DNA of 64,000 bases. It comes from Palleronia aestuarii. GTDB taxonomy: Bacteria > Pseudomonadota > Alphaproteobacteria > Rhodobacterales > Rhodobacteraceae. Positions 47,455 through 56,779 of the stretch are shown in pieces. The stretch spans positions 1 through 64,000 of the forward strand of contig NZ_QKZL01000010.1 of assembly GCF_003253995.1 (NCBI RefSeq), given 5' to 3'. How positions within the stretch are numbered: position 1 is the stretch's first letter; each line of letters opens with the position of its first letter. Under the pieces are notes generated by a model. The model ran no database searches, was not told where the DNA came from, and saw only the letters and a list, made by a program, of their open reading frames with translations. A program made the translations under genes and the position numbers.

Positions 47455-49248
47455 ATGCCGATCCGCGCGAAGACCACCTTCCTCTTGATCCTGACCGCCC
47501 TTCCGGTCGCTGCGCAGGATGTGGCCGACACCACGGCACCCGAGGCGGCAACGTCGGGAGGCCCCGGCGAGGAGTACGGGCCGGAGATCACTGCCGCTCT
47601 GGAGGCCAAGGCAGCCGGCCGCCCCGTGGAAGCCACGGACTGGATGGTCGCCGCCGCAAATCCGCTCGCGGTCGAGGCGGGCGCAAAGGTTCTGCGCGCG
47701 GGCGGCACCGCGGCCGACGCGATGGTCGCCGTGCAGACCGTCCTCGGTCTCGTCGAGCCGCAGAGCTCTGGCCTCGGCGGCGGCGCTTTCCTCGTCTGGT
47801 ACGACGCGGCGAGCGGCGAACTCACCACCCTCGACGGACGCGAGACCGCGCCGCTCTCGGTCACGCCGCAACTCTTCCAGAACGAGGCGGGCGAGGCGCT
47901 CGAATTCTACGACGCCGTCGTCGGTGGCCGGTCCGTCGGCACGCCGGGCACGCCGAGATTGATGGAGATGGCGCACGAGAAGTGGGGAACAGCCGAGTGG
48001 CCGAGCCTTTTCGAAGACGCGATCATGCTCGCTCGCGAGGGCTTCACCGTCTCTCCGCGCCTCGCCGAACTCGTTGCCGAGGATCCCGAGCGGCTCGGCC
48101 GGTTCGAGGCGACGGCCGCCTATTTCATGCCCGGCGGCACCGCCATCGCGGCGGGCGACACGCTTACGAACGCGGCCTATGCCGACACGCTCGAGACCAT
48201 CGCCGAAGAGGGCGCGGAAGCGTTCTACACGGGCGAGATCGCGCAGGGCATCGTCGAGACGGTTCAGAACGCACCAGGCAATCCCGGCACGCTCTCGATG
48301 ACCGATCTCGCAATCTACGACGTCGTCGAACGCGAGGCGGTCTGCGCGGACTATCGCGACACGCAGATCTGCGGCATGGGTCCGCCCTCCTCGGGCGCGC
48401 TCACCGTGGGGCAGATCCTCGGGATGCTCGATGCCTATCCGCTCGGCGAGATGGGGATCGAGGATCCGGAGGCATGGCGGCTCATCGGCGACGCCTCCCG
48501 CCTCGCCTTCGCCGATCGCGGCCGGTACATGGCCGATATCGACTACGTTCCGATGCCGCTCGAAGGGCTGGTCGATCCTGCCTACCTGGAAAGCCGCGCG
48601 CGACTGCTCGACCGCGACGACGCCCTGCCGGACGTGTCCGCCGGGGATCCGGACTGGAGCCATGCCGCGATCTGGGGCGACGACGCGTCGATCGAGCTGC
48701 CCTCGACCTCCCACATCTCGATCGTCGATGCGGCGGGCAACGCCCTTTCGATGACGACCACGATCGAGAACGGCTTCGGGTCGCGCCTTTTCGCACCGGG
48801 CGGGTTCCTGCTCAACAACGAACTGACCGATTTCAGCTTCGAGACGCACGAGGACGGCTATCCGATCGCCAACCGCGTGGAGCCGGGCAAGCGTCCGCGC
48901 TCCTCCATGGCGCCCACGATCGTGATGCGGGATGGCGCGCCGATCCTCGTCGTGGGCTCGCCCGGCGGATCGCGGATCATCGGCTACGTCGCGCAGGCCG
49001 TCGTGAACCATATCGATTGGGGCATGGATGCGCAGGCGGCCCTCTCCGCGCCACACGCCGTCAATCGCTTCGGTACCTTCGATCTCGAGGAGGGGACGCC
49101 GCTCGCGGACCTCGCGGGCCCGCTGCAGGAGTTGGGATACGAGACGGAGGTGCGGGACCTCAATTCCGGGCTGCACATGATCGCGGTGGGCGAGACGCTC
49201 ACCGGCGGCGCCGATCCGCGCCGCGAGGGGATCGCATTGGGCGAATAG
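47455..49248 (+). CDS. ggt: Gamma-glutamyltransferase
   Basis: This is a periplasmic Ntn-hydrolase that removes or transfers the gamma-glutamyl group of glutathione. It has 597 residues. There is a signal peptide (MPIRAKTTFLLILTALPVAAQ). The large subunit has MVAAANPLAVEAGAKVLRAGGTAADAM, and VEPQSSGLGGGAFLVW binds substrate. The small subunit begins at the nucleophile Thr in LPSTSHISIVD (about residue 422), where the proenzyme cleaves itself. RPRSSMAPTIV and VGSPGGSRII hold the oxyanion-hole and substrate residues. CAGGAG lies 8 bases upstream of the ATG. Confidence 0.93.
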   Translation: MPIRAKTTFLLILTALPVAAQDVADTTAPEAATSGGPGEEYGPEITAALEAKAAGRPVEATDWMVAAANPLAVEAGAKVLRAGGTAADAMVAVQTVLGLVEPQSSGLGGGAFLVWYDAASGELTTLDGRETAPLSVTPQLFQNEAGEALEFYDAVVGGRSVGTPGTPRLMEMAHEKWGTAEWPSLFEDAIMLAREGFTVSPRLAELVAEDPERLGRFEATAAYFMPGGTAIAAGDTLTNAAYADTLETIAEEGAEAFYTGEIAQGIVETVQNAPGNPGTLSMTDLAIYDVVEREAVCADYRDTQICGMGPPSSGALTVGQILGMLDAYPLGEMGIEDPEAWRLIGDASRLAFADRGRYMADIDYVPMPLEGLVDPAYLESRARLLDRDDALPDVSAGDPDWSHAAIWGDDASIELPSTSHISIVDAAGNALSMTTTIENGFGSRLFAPGGFLLNNELTDFSFETHEDGYPIANRVEPGKRPRSSMAPTIVMRDGAPILVVGSPGGSRIIGYVAQAVVNHIDWGMDAQAALSAPHAVNRFGTFDLEEGTPLADLAGPLQELGYETEVRDLNSGLHMIAVGETLTGGADPRREGIALGE

Positions 49249-49299
49249 GCCGGGCGGGGCCTTCGGTTCGGCAATTTTCTTCGGTCGACTGGCGAACTC

Positions 49300-50334
49300 T
49301 CAGAACGTGCCCGACGCGGCGACCTTCGTTTGCCGCGGCGCCCCGACCATCCGGGACTTGTACCAGGCGATATAGGGACGCTCGACCCAGACGGTCAGCG
49401 CCATCGCCGTTGCGACGAGGCCTGCCACGGTCAGAAGCATCGCAGCCTCGCTCGCATAGATGTCGACGCCCAAGGCCCGCGCCGCGGCCACGGCGGTGAT
49501 CGAGAAAAGAAGCGGGTGTATCAGATAGAGGATATAGGAGCTTTCCCCGGCGAGAAGACCGAAGGACGGGACACGCCAGCGCAATCCCACGGCACCATAG
49601 ACGAGAAGCGCCGCCGGAAGTCCGAATTCGATTTCACGCCCGAGCCCGATCCGTTCAGTCGTGAGGACAAGAACAACCCCGGCCACTCCCGCGAGAGCCG
49701 CGAGCGGAGCGAAGATGACCGCGTTCCTCTGATAGAGAATTCCAATCACGACACCGAACAGGAATTCGAGCACCACCGAATGGAGGAACCAGATCATGGG
49801 CCCGTCCGGATCGTGCAGATAAAGCGAATAGGTCTTTGCCGCCATATACCAAGCCAGCAATGCGAATATGACGCCACGAATACCGCCTGCCCGAAATGCG
49901 AGACAGAAGATCCCGTAGAATACGATTTCCAACGTCAGGGTCCACGCGATCGGATATATCTGCGGCGATAACGGCAGCAGCAAGGCCGAAACGGTCAGCG
50001 ACTCGATGGATAACGCATTGTAAGTCTGACTGGTGCCCCCAATGGCGGATTGCATGCAGGCGATCAGGACCGCGAGGCAAAGAACGGCGATGTAGGGAGG
50101 ATAAATCCGCCAGAACCGTTTCGAGGCGAATTCCCCGATTAGTAATTTGTCCTTCGACGCGGAAACGAGATAAATGACGACCCCGCTGATTACGAAGAAG
50201 ATATCGACGCCGACGCTACCACGCTCGAAAAGCGACAGGATCGTCAATTCGCCCCGAGCGACCGGGAGTTGGATATGATAGAGGGCGACCATGAGAGCTG
50301 CGACAAATCGGAGAACCTGTATGTTTCCGATCAT
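49300..50334 (-). CDS. Acyltransferase family 3 (OafA/WecH-like) membrane protein
   Basis: This 344-residue integral membrane protein has about ten helices. It begins IQVLRFVAALMVALYHIQL, which holds the conserved His, and continues SVGVDIFFVISG. RFWRIYPPYIAVL is the conserved Arg region. It is likely to acetylate or acylate a sugar on a surface polysaccharide or lipid. No polysaccharide genes are linked. Its base composition is somewhat AT-richer than its neighbours, which may mean recent acquisition. Confidence 0.88.
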   Translation of the reverse strand: MIGNIQVLRFVAALMVALYHIQLPVARGELTILSLFERGSVGVDIFFVISGVVIYLVSASKDKLLIGEFASKRFWRIYPPYIAVLCLAVLIACMQSAIGGTSQTYNALSIESLTVSALLLPLSPQIYPIAWTLTLEIVFYGIFCLAFRAGGIRGVIFALLAWYMAAKTYSLYLHDPDGPMIWFLHSVVLEFLFGVVIGILYQRNAVIFAPLAALAGVAGVVLVLTTERIGLGREIEFGLPAALLVYGAVGLRWRVPSFGLLAGESSYILYLIHPLLFSITAVAAARALGVDIYASEAAMLLTVAGLVATAMALTVWVERPYIAWYKSRMVGAPRQTKVAASGTF

Positions 50335-50637
50335 TCGAGTTTAAAGCAAGCATGTACTGACGACATCAGGCACCCCTTACAAAACCGATCAAGAACTCCC
50401 CGTCAAATTCGCCGCATGCGGGATATTAACCAAGGTTAACGCCCGATTGTTTCTGTTAAAGTGCTAATATGGCATCTGACTTTTTGTTGATCCACCCGGA
50501 TCGAGCCTTGCAGGCACCGTTCCCCCAGCGGGAAGCAGGCGCGACTCGCAATGCGAGCGCCTTAGAACGCGGACGCGCGCATCCAAGATGTCAAAAGGAA
50601 GGACGCCGGCGCCGTCAGGGTCGCCCGGGACCGGCCT
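50335..50637. other. 303-base intergenic gap with no gene recognised
   Basis: This gap separates the start of the acyltransferase gene from the end of the TauE-like gene, both on the minus strand. The middle (about 50400-50510) is AT-rich and may hold the acyltransferase promoter. The rest is unremarkable. I saw no repeat, RNA or conserved small ORF. Confidence 0.5.
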
Positions 50638-51369
50638 TCAGAGCGTGAGCGCCTTGGCAATGAGGCCGGCCGAAAGGGTGAAGAGCATCACCTTGATGAC
50701 CTGCATGTAGGTCGCGTCGGGAAGCAGTTCGACGATCCACCGGCCGAGGATCGTGCCGCAGACCCCCGCCACGATCAGGATTGCGGTCAGTCGCCATTCG
50801 AGACCGACAAGCGCACCCGTCACCCAGTAGCCGGGAAGCTTCGCGAGGTTCCCGATCGCGAAGGCGATGGCGATCGTCCCGGCGAATTCGAGCTTCGGCA
50901 GGCGCTGCGGCAGGAGATAGGCCTGCGAGGGCGGCGCGCCTGAATGGGTGATGAAGCTCGTGATCCCGGTGATCGTCCCCCAGAAGAGCCCCGGCAGGAT
51001 TGCGGCCTCCGCGGGCTCCGGGGGTGTGCGGCGGAGCCATGTCCGCGCGCAGAACCAGATGCCGATGAGCCCCGTCACGACGAGCAGTACCGGCTCGGGC
51101 GTATAGGGCGTGACGATCGTGGCGATGACGATGCCGAAGATCATCGCGGGCACGAGGATCACGAGGTTCCGACGAGAGAAATTGCGCCGGTAGAACCAGA
51201 CCCCGACCCAATCGGTGACGAGATAGACGGGCAGCAGCGTCGCCGCGGCCGCGATCGGGTTCATGACGAGCGACAGCATCGGGACAGCGATCGCCGCCGC
51301 GGTCGCGAGACCGCCCTTCGACATGCCGACCACCACGGCCGCGACGACGAGCAACACCGGATGATCCAC
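50638..51369 (-). CDS. TauE/SafE-family membrane exporter
   Basis: This is a 243-residue inner-membrane protein of the sulfite/organosulfonate exporter family. About eight helices are predicted, in two repeated halves. MSKGGLATAAAIAVPMLSL (near residue 16) and FWGTITGITSFITHSGAPPSQAYLLPQ (about 130) are the paired signature segments. It exports small anions. The substrate is unknown. The start is taken as GTG 51369 because it gives the family N-terminus. The operator-like palindrome at 51495 lies 126 bases upstream and could control it as well as denD. Confidence 0.85.
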   Translation of the reverse strand: MDHPVLLVVAAVVVGMSKGGLATAAAIAVPMLSLVMNPIAAAATLLPVYLVTDWVGVWFYRRNFSRRNLVILVPAMIFGIVIATIVTPYTPEPVLLVVTGLIGIWFCARTWLRRTPPEPAEAAILPGLFWGTITGITSFITHSGAPPSQAYLLPQRLPKLEFAGTIAIAFAIGNLAKLPGYWVTGALVGLEWRLTAILIVAGVCGTILGRWIVELLPDATYMQVIKVMLFTLSAGLIAKALTL

Positions 51370-51686
51370 ACAAGGTCCCCCTGGAAACGAGGACCGGATA
51401 CCGCCCCCCGGGGGGCCATCCAGGCCCCCGCCTCCATTCCAGTACCCTCTGGCACCGGAGGTAAAGCCTTTCAACTTTGCAAACGAGGTATCGCTGGTAT
51501 ACCAATTCTGGGAGGAAATGGCCCGAACGGACAGGCTCCGGTCGCGGGTGGGGGGACGATCACGCCGGCATCGCGCGGACTTGGCACAAGCCGGCTGCGT
51601 CGAGGTTCGCCACGTCATCCGCGACACCCGCGACGAAGGGCCAGGACGGGGCCTTACCGTGACGGCTTGATCGCGAGGGAGACGAC
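51370..51686. other. 317-base divergent regulatory gap upstream of denD and the TauE-like gene
   Basis: The gap contains the palindrome TGGTATACCA (51495-51504). A 50-codon open frame at 51518-51670 starts 2 bases after a GGAGG. Its Arg-rich product has no known motif and the spacing is too short for efficient initiation, so I do not call it a gene. It could be a leader peptide or a trace of a lost regulator. Nothing else is visible. Confidence 0.45.
51495..51504. promoter_or_regulatory. GntR-type operator palindrome TGGTATACCA, copy 1
   Basis: This perfect 10-bp palindrome lies 182 bases before denD and 126 bases before the divergent TauE-like gene. FCD/GntR regulators bind palindromes of the form TNGTNNNACNA. 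An identical site at 57881-57890 precedes tctC. The matching pair suggests one regulator for both sides of the module. Confidence 0.65.
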
Positions 51687-52679
51687 ATGCATGTGATGAT
51701 AACCGGTGCCGGCGGAATGATCGGCCGAAAATTCGCCGAATCCATCGCCAACGACGACAGGATCGGCGACCGGACAGTCGAGACGCTGACCCTCGTCGAC
51801 ATCGTCCCGCCCGACGTCGCCACGGATTTCACGGGCACGCGGAACGTGGTCGAGGCCGACCTGTCGAACGAGGGTGTCGCTGCGGACCTCGTGGCCCGGC
51901 AACCGGACGTGCTCGTTCATCTCGCAGCCATCGTCTCGGGCGAGGCGGAGGCCGATCTCGAGAAGGGTTATCGGATCAATCTCGACGGCACCCGGGCGCT
52001 TCTCGACGCCATCCGCGCGGCGCACGAGACCGATGGCTACACGCCCCGCGTGGTCTATGCCTCTTCCCTCGCGGTCTTCGGCGCGCCATTTCCCGACAAG
52101 ATCGGGGACGACTTCTTCCTCACGCCGCTCACGAGCTACGGGACGCAGAAGGCGATGGGGGAATTGCTGCTCGACGATTATTCCCGCCGCGGTTTCCTCG
52201 ACGGAGTGGGCATCCGCTTTCCCACGATCTGCATCCGCCCCGGCAAGCCCAACAAGGCTGCCTCAGGCTTCTTCTCTGGCATCCTGCGCGAGCCCCTCGA
52301 AGGCAAGGAAGCGGTTCTGCCCGTCGATGACGACGTGCGCCACTACCACGCGAGTCCCCGCTCCGCCGTGGGCTTCCTGCGCCATGCCGCGGCGCTCGAC
52401 ACCCAAATGCTCGGCTCGCGGCGCAACATGACGATGCCGGGCGTCTCCGCCACCGTCGCCGATCAGATCGAGGCGCTCAGGAACGTCGCGGGCGACGAGA
52501 CCGTGGCGCTCATCCGGCGGGAGCCCGATCCGACGATCGAAAAAATCGTTTCAGGATGGCCGCGGGACTTCGATGTCCGTCGCGCCCGCGAGGCCGGCTT
52601 CACGGCGGAGGACAGCTTCGAAGAGATCATCCGCGTCTATATCGAGGACGAGATGGAGGGACGCGCACCGCGCGCGTAG
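51687..52679 (+). CDS. denD: NAD-dependent dehydrogenase, D-erythronate dehydrogenase type (DenD)
   Basis: This is a 330-residue extended short-chain dehydrogenase. The N-terminal NAD site is MHVMITGAGGMIGRKFAE (GxxGxxG). VYASSLAVFG and TSYGTQKAMGELLL carry the catalytic Ser and the YxxxK pair. GIRFPTICIRPGKPNKAASGF is a DenD-like block. DenD oxidises D-erythronate at C2 so that a kinase and decarboxylase can finish its breakdown. Those partner genes (denK, otn-type) are not in the window. A GAGGGAG box lies upstream. It is followed 36 bases later by a TRAP binding-protein gene. Confidence 0.82.
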   Translation: MHVMITGAGGMIGRKFAESIANDDRIGDRTVETLTLVDIVPPDVATDFTGTRNVVEADLSNEGVAADLVARQPDVLVHLAAIVSGEAEADLEKGYRINLDGTRALLDAIRAAHETDGYTPRVVYASSLAVFGAPFPDKIGDDFFLTPLTSYGTQKAMGELLLDDYSRRGFLDGVGIRFPTICIRPGKPNKAASGFFSGILREPLEGKEAVLPVDDDVRHYHASPRSAVGFLRHAAALDTQMLGSRRNMTMPGVSATVADQIEALRNVAGDETVALIRREPDPTIEKIVSGWPRDFDVRRAREAGFTAEDSFEEIIRVYIEDEMEGRAPRA

Positions 52680-52715
52680 GCCCCGGACGGGGTCGATCAT
52701 TAGGGAGGAGAGACC

Positions 52716-53744
52716 ATGCACGTCTACAGGACTACGGCGCTCTGCGCCGCACTGGCCTTCGGCACCGCGACGGTGGCAGGGGCCCAATCCGTCACGGTGC
52801 GCATCCAGAACCACCAATCGCCGGAATCGACCTCGGGCCGCCTGATCGCGGATTTCGTCGAGAACGTCGAGACGATGTCGGGCGGCGATATCGACGTGGA
52901 GATGTTCTACTCCGCCTCGGTGGTGAAATCGGCCGAAACGTTCGACGCCGCGGCCTCGGGCATCATCGATTGCGACATGACGAACGGCAGCTACCAGACC
53001 GGGAAGAACCCGGCCTACCAGTTCGTTGCGGACACGATGGGGGGATACGACACGCCGCTGCAATTCCAGTCCTGGATCGAGTATGGCGGCGGGCGGGAGG
53101 AGATCAACGGCCTTTACAATACGAACGGGATGACCTTCGTCGGTGCCCATATCGGCGGTCAGGAATCGCTCGTCTCAACCAGCCCGATCGCGGGGCCGGA
53201 CGACCTCAAGAACTGGAAGTTCCGCTCCCCGCCCGGGATGGAGAGCGAGATCTTCGCCTCCCTCGGCGCCTCTCCGGTGGTGATGGACTTCACCGAGATC
53301 TTCACGGCGCTCGAGACCGGGATCATCGACGGCGCAGACGCCTCGTGGCTGTCGAACAATGTCGGGTCCGGGCTCTACGACATCGCCAAGCACACGACGT
53401 TCCCGGGCTTCCACTCTATGTCGTCGGACCATCTCGCCTGCCGGACCGATTTCTGGGAAGGCCTGACCGATGCGCAGCGGGCGATCATCACCTCGGCGGA
53501 GAAGAACCTCGGCTACGAACTGATGCTCGCGACGGTGGTGGAGAACGGCGAGGCGCTGGTGGCCCTGCCCGAAGAGGGCGTCACGATCTACGACTGGTCG
53601 CAGGAGGACCGCGCGGCGTTCCGGCAAGCGGCCTTCGGGGCCTGGGACGAATGGGCACAGAAGACGCCCGAGACGGCGGAGATCGTCCAGAGCCACCGCG
53701 ACTTCATCGAGCGGATCGGGCTCGACGCGCCGGCATCGAACTGA
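52716..53744 (+). CDS. TRAP transporter substrate-binding protein (DctP family), orphan
   Basis: This is a 342-residue periplasmic solute receptor with a signal peptide (MHVYRTTALCAALAFGTATVAGAQ). VRIQNHQSPESTSGRLIADFVENVE and MDFTEIFTALETGIIDGADA are DctP signatures. FRSPPGMESEIFASLGA carries the Arg that usually binds the substrate carboxylate. No DctQ or DctM membrane gene is adjacent. It must therefore use membrane subunits encoded elsewhere, or act as a sensor. A hairpin terminator follows. Placement after denD suggests a sugar-acid ligand. Confidence 0.9.
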   Translation: MHVYRTTALCAALAFGTATVAGAQSVTVRIQNHQSPESTSGRLIADFVENVETMSGGDIDVEMFYSASVVKSAETFDAAASGIIDCDMTNGSYQTGKNPAYQFVADTMGGYDTPLQFQSWIEYGGGREEINGLYNTNGMTFVGAHIGGQESLVSTSPIAGPDDLKNWKFRSPPGMESEIFASLGASPVVMDFTEIFTALETGIIDGADASWLSNNVGSGLYDIAKHTTFPGFHSMSSDHLACRTDFWEGLTDAQRAIITSAEKNLGYELMLATVVENGEALVALPEEGVTIYDWSQEDRAAFRQAAFGAWDEWAQKTPETAEIVQSHRDFIERIGLDAPASN

Positions 53745-53751
53745 GTTCGTC

Positions 53752-53773
53752 GCCCCGGCCTCCGAGCCGGGGC
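53752..53773 (+). terminator. Hairpin after the TRAP binding-protein gene
   Basis: GCCCCGGC at 53752-53759 pairs with GCCGGGGC at 53766-53773 around a 6-base loop. It begins 8 bases after the stop codon. The following GGTGTTCT is only weakly T-rich, so it may terminate or simply protect the transcript end. Confidence 0.55.
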
Positions 53774-53811
53774 GGTGTTCTCCCACGGGAGCCTCGCCCC
53801 CGAGGCCGGGC

Positions 53812-54756
53812 TCAGGCGACGGGGGTGGGCAGCGGGTCGCCCTTGAGATGGGCGCGCAGGTTGCGCACGACCAGATCGCCCATCGCCGCGCGGGTCTTGT
53901 GCGTCGCGCTGCCCACATGCGGGAGCAGGACCACGTTGTCGAGCTTGCGAAGCGCCTCCGGCACGTGCGGCTCCTGTGCGAAGACGTCGAGCGCGGCGCC
54001 CGCGATGCCGCCCGAGGACAGCATCTCGATCAGGACCTCCTCATCGACGAGATCGCCGCGAGCCACGTTGACGAGCCGCCCTTCGGGGCCGAGCGCCTCC
54101 AGCACGTCGCGATTGACGATTCCCTGCGTCTCGGGCGTGCTCGGCGCGATGACGAGGAGCCAGTCGACGTCGCGCGCCATCGTTTTCGGATCGGAATAAT
54201 ACGTGTAGGGCTGGTGCGGCTGCTCGGAGCGGCCGTGATAGACGACCTGCATCTGGAACGCCTGAGCGAGCCGGGCGATCGTCTTGCCGATCCGGCCGAG
54301 CCCGATGATGCCGAGCTTGCGCCCCGTGAGTTCCGCCGTGAGGGGGAACGATCCCTCGCTCTCCCACCGGCCGTCACGGAGATAGCGGTCGGCCTCGGGC
54401 AGACGGTGGGCAAGGGCGAGCATCAGGGCCATCGCCACTTCGGCCACGCAATCGTTGAGCACGTCGGGCGTGTTCGTCACCCGGACGTCGTGCTCCTTCG
54501 CTGCGTCCACGTCGACCGCATCGTAGCCCACGCCGAACGAGGAGATGATCTCGAGATCGGGGAGCGCCTCGATGATTTCCCGCGTGCAGCCGGCGCTGCC
54601 GCCGGTTGCGACGAAGCGGATCCCGGCGGGCACGTCCTTGAGGAAGGCGGACTTGTCCTCCGCGTCGCAATAGCGGTGCAGCGTGAAATCCTTCTCGAGC
54701 TGTTCGACGACGCGTGGAGTGAGGCCGGCAACGAGGAGGAGATCTGGTTTCGACAT
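53812..54756 (-). CDS. D-isomer-specific 2-hydroxyacid dehydrogenase (glyoxylate/hydroxypyruvate reductase type)
   Basis: This 314-residue NAD(P)-dependent enzyme has the usual two-domain fold. The cofactor motif is LGIIGLGRIGKTIARLAQAF (about 145). Arg is in VNVARGDLVDEE (about 230), Glu in VFAQEPHVPEAL (about 260) and His in VVLLPHVGSATHKTR (about 280). The family reduces glyoxylate, hydroxypyruvate or related keto acids. It lies between denD and tctA and may feed the same pathway. tctA begins downstream of it on the map but upstream in transcription (20-base gap). Confidence 0.9.
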   Translation of the reverse strand: MSKPDLLLVAGLTPRVVEQLEKDFTLHRYCDAEDKSAFLKDVPAGIRFVATGGSAGCTREIIEALPDLEIISSFGVGYDAVDVDAAKEHDVRVTNTPDVLNDCVAEVAMALMLALAHRLPEADRYLRDGRWESEGSFPLTAELTGRKLGIIGLGRIGKTIARLAQAFQMQVVYHGRSEQPHQPYTYYSDPKTMARDVDWLLVIAPSTPETQGIVNRDVLEALGPEGRLVNVARGDLVDEEVLIEMLSSGGIAGAALDVFAQEPHVPEALRKLDNVVLLPHVGSATHKTRAAMGDLVVRNLRAHLKGDPLPTPVA

Positions 54757-54775
54757 GGGTCGGAGCCTTTCTGGT

Positions 54776-56278
54776 TCAGGAGGGCGTGACGGAGGCGGAC
54801 TTGCCGCGATTCACGAGAAGCAGGACGAGCGGGATCGACCAGATCACGAGGGTGAAGATGCCGAGACCGGCCGCGATCGGTCGCTCGAAGAAGGCAAGGA
54901 AGCTGCCCTGCGACTTGATCATCGATGTAACGAAGTTCTGCTCCAGCATCGGGCCGAGGACAAGCCCGAGGATCGCCGGGGCGATGGGAATGTCGTTCTC
55001 CTCCATCAGGAAGCCGATGATGCCGAAGACCAGCATGATGATGATGCCCGTGGGCGAATTGTTGATCGCGAAGGATCCGACGATGCAGAACATCAGGATG
55101 ATCGGCATGAGGATGCGCGACGGGATCGACAGGATCGTGCCCGCGCCTTTGATCGCCAACCAGCCGAGCGGCAGCATGATGATGTTGGCGAGCAGGAAGA
55201 CGATGAAGACGGCGTAGATCAACTGCGGATCGTTGATGAAGACCGTCGGGCCGGGATTGATGCCCTTGACGTAGAGCACCCCGATCACGATCGCGGTGAT
55301 CGAGTCGCCGGGGATGCCGAAGACGAGGGCGGGAATCCACGCCCCGCTCATCGCGCCGTTGTTCGATGCGCCCGCCTCGACGAGCCCCTCGACATGGCCG
55401 GTACCGAACTTCTTGGGCGTTTTGGAGAACTTCTTCGAGACGGCATAGGAAATCCAGGCCGCAATATCGGCACCGGCACCGGGCAGCGCGCCGATCGCCG
55501 TGCCGAGCACGCTGCCCCTGATCGCCTGCACCGGATAGGTGACGAGGTTCTTGAACTGCTGGCGGAAGATGCTGGCGTTCCGCGTGTTCGCGACCTTCGG
55601 CGTCTCGTTACGCGCAAGGAAGGCGCGGATTACTTCGGACACCGCGAAGAGCCCGATCATCGCGGGGATGAACTGGATTCCTGCGTAGAGCTCCACGTTG
55701 CCGAACGTGTAGCGCGGCGCGCCTGCCGGATTGTCGATGCCGATCGTGGCGGCGAAGAGCCCGATGAGGAGCGAGACGAGGCCCCGTGCGGGCGATCCGG
55801 GCGAGACAAAGACGGCGCAGGAAAGCCCCAGAACCACGAGCCAGAAATACTCGAAGGACGAGAATTTGAGCGCCACCTCCGCGAGCACGGGCGAGGCGGT
55901 GATGAGAACGAGCGTGCCGAAGATCCCGCCCAGCGCGGAGAAGACGAGGGAGGCACCGAGCGCCGCCTCGGGATGTCCCGCCTTCGTCATCTCATAGCTG
56001 TCCTGGACGTAGGCCGCGCTGGCTGGCGTGCCGGGCATCCTGAGGAGCGTGCCCGGAATGTCGCCCGCGAAGATCGCCATGGCCGTGGCCGTGACGATTG
56101 CGGCGATCGCGGGGACCGGATCCATGAAGAAGGTCACGGGCACCAACAGGGCGGTGGCCATCGTCGCGGCGAGGCCCGGTATGGCGCCCACGAACATGCC
56201 GAACGCGGCGGAGCAGAAGATCACCGCCAGAACGTAGGGCTGGAAGACGAGACCGGCGGCTTCGAGGTAAATGCCCAT
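54776..56278 (-). CDS. tctA: Tripartite tricarboxylate transporter large membrane subunit
   Basis: This is a 500-residue inner-membrane carrier with about eleven helices. GVIGSLPGTGA-type loops occur as AIGALPGAGADIAAWISYA. VEAGASNNGAMSGAWIPALVFGIPGDSITAIV is the TctA signature, and GMFVGAIPGLAATMATALLVPVTF matches the N-terminal conserved segment. It works with TctB and the periplasmic TctC to import carboxylates using an ion gradient. The start at 56278 gives the family N-terminus MGIYLEAAG. tctB ends 8 bases upstream. Confidence 0.95.
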   Translation of the reverse strand: MGIYLEAAGLVFQPYVLAVIFCSAAFGMFVGAIPGLAATMATALLVPVTFFMDPVPAIAAIVTATAMAIFAGDIPGTLLRMPGTPASAAYVQDSYEMTKAGHPEAALGASLVFSALGGIFGTLVLITASPVLAEVALKFSSFEYFWLVVLGLSCAVFVSPGSPARGLVSLLIGLFAATIGIDNPAGAPRYTFGNVELYAGIQFIPAMIGLFAVSEVIRAFLARNETPKVANTRNASIFRQQFKNLVTYPVQAIRGSVLGTAIGALPGAGADIAAWISYAVSKKFSKTPKKFGTGHVEGLVEAGASNNGAMSGAWIPALVFGIPGDSITAIVIGVLYVKGINPGPTVFINDPQLIYAVFIVFLLANIIMLPLGWLAIKGAGTILSIPSRILMPIILMFCIVGSFAINNSPTGIIIMLVFGIIGFLMEENDIPIAPAILGLVLGPMLEQNFVTSMIKSQGSFLAFFERPIAAGLGIFTLVIWSIPLVLLLVNRGKSASVTPS

Positions 56279-56285
56279 GTCGTTG

Positions 56286-56759
56286 CTACCAGAGGAAGGA
56301 GAAAAGGTCGCTGCGCGGCAGCGGGACGAGCAGGAGCCGACCGAAGCTCTGCTGGATGGCAATGGTCGCGACGATGGAAATCGCGATCGCGGGAAGGGGT
56401 CGGGTACCGAGGACCAGCATTCCCGCAAGGAGCACGAAGAGCGCGGCGGGCGTGAACCCCACGAATGGGGCGGCGACGATGTAGACGACGATGAGCACGA
56501 GCGCGGTGCCGGCCCGGAAGAGCGCGCGGCCACTTCGCACCCAGTCGCGCAACTCGAAACCCAGCGAACGATCCCCCGCCATGAGCGCTTTGCCCGCGAT
56601 GAAGAGCCCCACGCCGATCGTGGCAAAGGCGATGGCGCGCGGCATGGTGCCGGCGCCGTAGCTCTGTCCTGGGATCACTTCGAACCCCATGGCGGAGACA
56701 TAGATGGCGATCCCGCCGAGCAGAACGAGGATGCCGAGGGTCAGGTCCGTTGCACGCAT
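56286..56759 (-). CDS. tctB: Tripartite tricarboxylate transporter small membrane subunit
   Basis: This 157-residue membrane protein has four predicted helices (about 8-26, 42-58, 75-98 and 115-145). The pattern of TctB-family proteins is visible: short, variable in sequence, beginning LTLGILVLLGGIAIYVSAMGF and GAGTMPRAIAFATIGVGLFIAGKAL. It pairs with TctA in the membrane. It lies 63 bases after tctC and 7 bases before tctA. A long GC hairpin separates it from tctC. Confidence 0.92.
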   Translation of the reverse strand: MRATDLTLGILVLLGGIAIYVSAMGFEVIPGQSYGAGTMPRAIAFATIGVGLFIAGKALMAGDRSLGFELRDWVRSGRALFRAGTALVLIVVYIVAAPFVGFTPAALFVLLAGMLVLGTRPLPAIAISIVATIAIQQSFGRLLLVPLPRSDLFSFLW

Positions 56760-56779
56760 GGTGGCCTCCGGCCAGGGGC

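Noticed and set aside
54683-56455. 590-codon open frame opposite tctA
   Set aside because: It is antisense to tctA, and its charged repetitive composition is typical of GC-rich shadow frames.
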